The position numbers and the translations under genes were made by a program. The notes below the pieces were generated by a model. That model did no database searches. It saw only the letters and a program-made list of their open reading frames with translations, and was not told where the DNA came from. From Candidatus Methanoperedens sp. (lineage in GTDB: Archaea > Halobacteriota > Methanosarcinia > Methanosarcinales > Methanoperedenaceae), in assembly GCA_027460605.1 (NCBI GenBank), contig JAPZAN010000057.1:1-6148 (forward strand): a stretch of DNA of 6,148 nucleotides. The letters run 5' to 3'. Positions 5,199 through 6,148 of the stretch are shown here, one piece after another (within the stretch, counting starts at the first letter, position 1; each line of letters opens with the position of its first letter).

Positions 5199-6148
5199 CT
5201 AATCGAATTTATATTTAGCCAGCGCTTTCCTGTACATTGGCTGCCATATAAGCCTGTTAAGGAATATAATAGTTACAGCCATACCCAGTACAGATAACAT
5301 GACCATACTCGAATCAGGCGTCTGGAACGTTGCCCTGTCAAGCAGGTATCCTATGCCGAACAGGTGAAATTCCTGCCCCTTAAAAACAATATACTCAGCC
5401 ACGATTAACGTGTTCCATCCTCCGCCCCATGCGGTGATGCTTCCTGTAATAAATGAAGGGAACATCGCAGGCAGGAGAACTTTTTTCCAGTAGAGCTTCC
5501 CTTTTATCCCGAAAGACGCTGCGACAGTATCTACGTCTTTAGGTATCGATTTCACTCCTGCTATCATATTAAAAAGCAGGTACCACTGCATACCCAGAAG
5601 TATGAGTATAATTGCCGCAATATCCAGGCTGCCGTATCTTATGAAAATAACCACCATAGCGGGAAAAAGCGCGATTGCAGGGATGGATGCTGCAACTTCC
5701 ATAATCGGCATGAGATATGATGATGCTTTTTTGTTTCGCGCAATATAAACAGCAGCCGGAATCGTCCATAATATGCAAATCACATACGCAACGCTTAACC
5801 GAAGGAACGAGTACGCAATGGCAAGTGGAATCGAATAAGCCTCAGCCGGCATATTTAGCAGTATTTTGGTGATTAAAACAATAAAAATATATGCAATATA
5901 TGCAAGGACTGAAATTAGAACAAGATACCCCAGGAATTTCAAAGTTCTCTTAATCAATTTATGCTTATGGAATATTATATACAATGAAACCATTATTTTC
6001 GAGAAGAGGTCGAAAATAGAACGGAATAAATATTTGATTATCCGCGTATTGAAAATGAACTCGCCCGGTTTTTTTTCACCCGCATATTCATAGTTATATT
6101 TATCAGCCCATGACTGCATGGGTTTCCAGATAAATAATTCAAGTAAAA
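5199..6148 (-). CDS. ABC transporter permease (NitT/TauT type), C-terminal portion, probably the second half of a fused double permease; 5' end outside window
   Basis: This is the membrane channel subunit of the importer. The reading frame stays open through the right edge, so the ATG at 6119 is probably internal: codons before it read LLELFIWKPM. After a linker, about six hydrophobic segments follow the binding-protein-dependent permease pattern. The cytoplasmic EAA-type loop reads VAASFGIKGKLYWKKVLLP, ending in the usual Leu-Pro, and is the ATPase docking site. The end of the protein, RLIWQPMYRKALAKYKFD, resembles the sequence at the window edge (FIWKPMQSWADKYNYEYA). That is expected if a first permease domain ends there and a second copy follows, as in fused permeases of about 550-600 residues known in this family. 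The visible part contains one complete permease domain. It ends 8 bp before the ATPase start and is co-transcribed with it. The fusion is inferred from the open frame and the repeated end motif. Confidence 0.88.
   Translation of the reverse strand, partial: LLELFIWKPMQSWADKYNYEYAGEKKPGEFIFNTRIIKYLFRSIFDLFSKIMVSLYIIFHKHKLIKRTLKFLGYLVLISVLAYIAYIFIVLITKILLNMPAEAYSIPLAIAYSFLRLSVAYVICILWTIPAAVYIARNKKASSYLMPIMEVAASIPAIALFPAMVVIFIRYGSLDIAAIILILLGMQWYLLFNMIAGVKSIPKDVDTVAASFGIKGKLYWKKVLLPAMFPSFITGSITAWGGGWNTLIVAEYIVFKGQEFHLFGIGYLLDRATFQTPDSSMVMLSVLGMAVTIIFLNRLIWQPMYRKALAKYKFD

Overview
The window looks archaeal and most like a methane-cycling member of the Methanosarcinales; the Candidatus Methanoperedens (ANME-2d) lineage is the best guess. 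This is an inference, not a database result. The grounds are two multiheme c-type cytochromes beside a four-cluster Tat-exported ferredoxin, a PGF-CTERM-like archaeosortase tail on one cytochrome, TATA-box-like promoters with oligo-T ends, a remnant that resembles the methanogen family DUF1699, and a taurine/nitrate-type ABC transporter with an AAA-associated C-terminal-domain protein.

Layout. (1) Bases 1-2173, minus strand: an extracytoplasmic electron-transfer operon. In transcription order it encodes a six-heme-motif cytochrome with a signal peptide and a PGF-CTERM tail, a membrane-anchored tetraheme-type cytochrome, and a Tat-signal iron-sulfur protein with four [4Fe-4S] sites that runs off the left edge. 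Such a set usually works with an NrfD-type quinone-reactive membrane subunit, which would lie beyond base 1. (2) Bases 2174-2382: an AT-rich divergent promoter region. (3) Bases 2383-3400, plus strand: a larB-like gene that appears to have lost about 60 internal codons, then a DUF1699-like gene that has lost its middle and is frameshifted. (4) Bases 3417-3918, minus strand: an intact tatA, preceded by the C-terminal half of a second tatA whose membrane segment is gone. (5) Bases 3975-6148, minus strand: a tightly coupled ABC transporter operon of permease (cut by the right edge, probably the second half of a fused double permease), ATPase and AAA-associated domain protein.

The ordinary parts are two plausible functional modules: an export-dependent electron-transfer complex and an importer. 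TatA would serve export of the iron-sulfur protein. The unusual part is the 1.1 kb between them, where three neighbouring genes each lack a block of sequence. Two of the three junctions are consistent with deletion between very short direct repeats. This is either a local patch of gene decay or a sequence/assembly problem. No CRISPR array, tRNA, rRNA or insertion sequence was seen.
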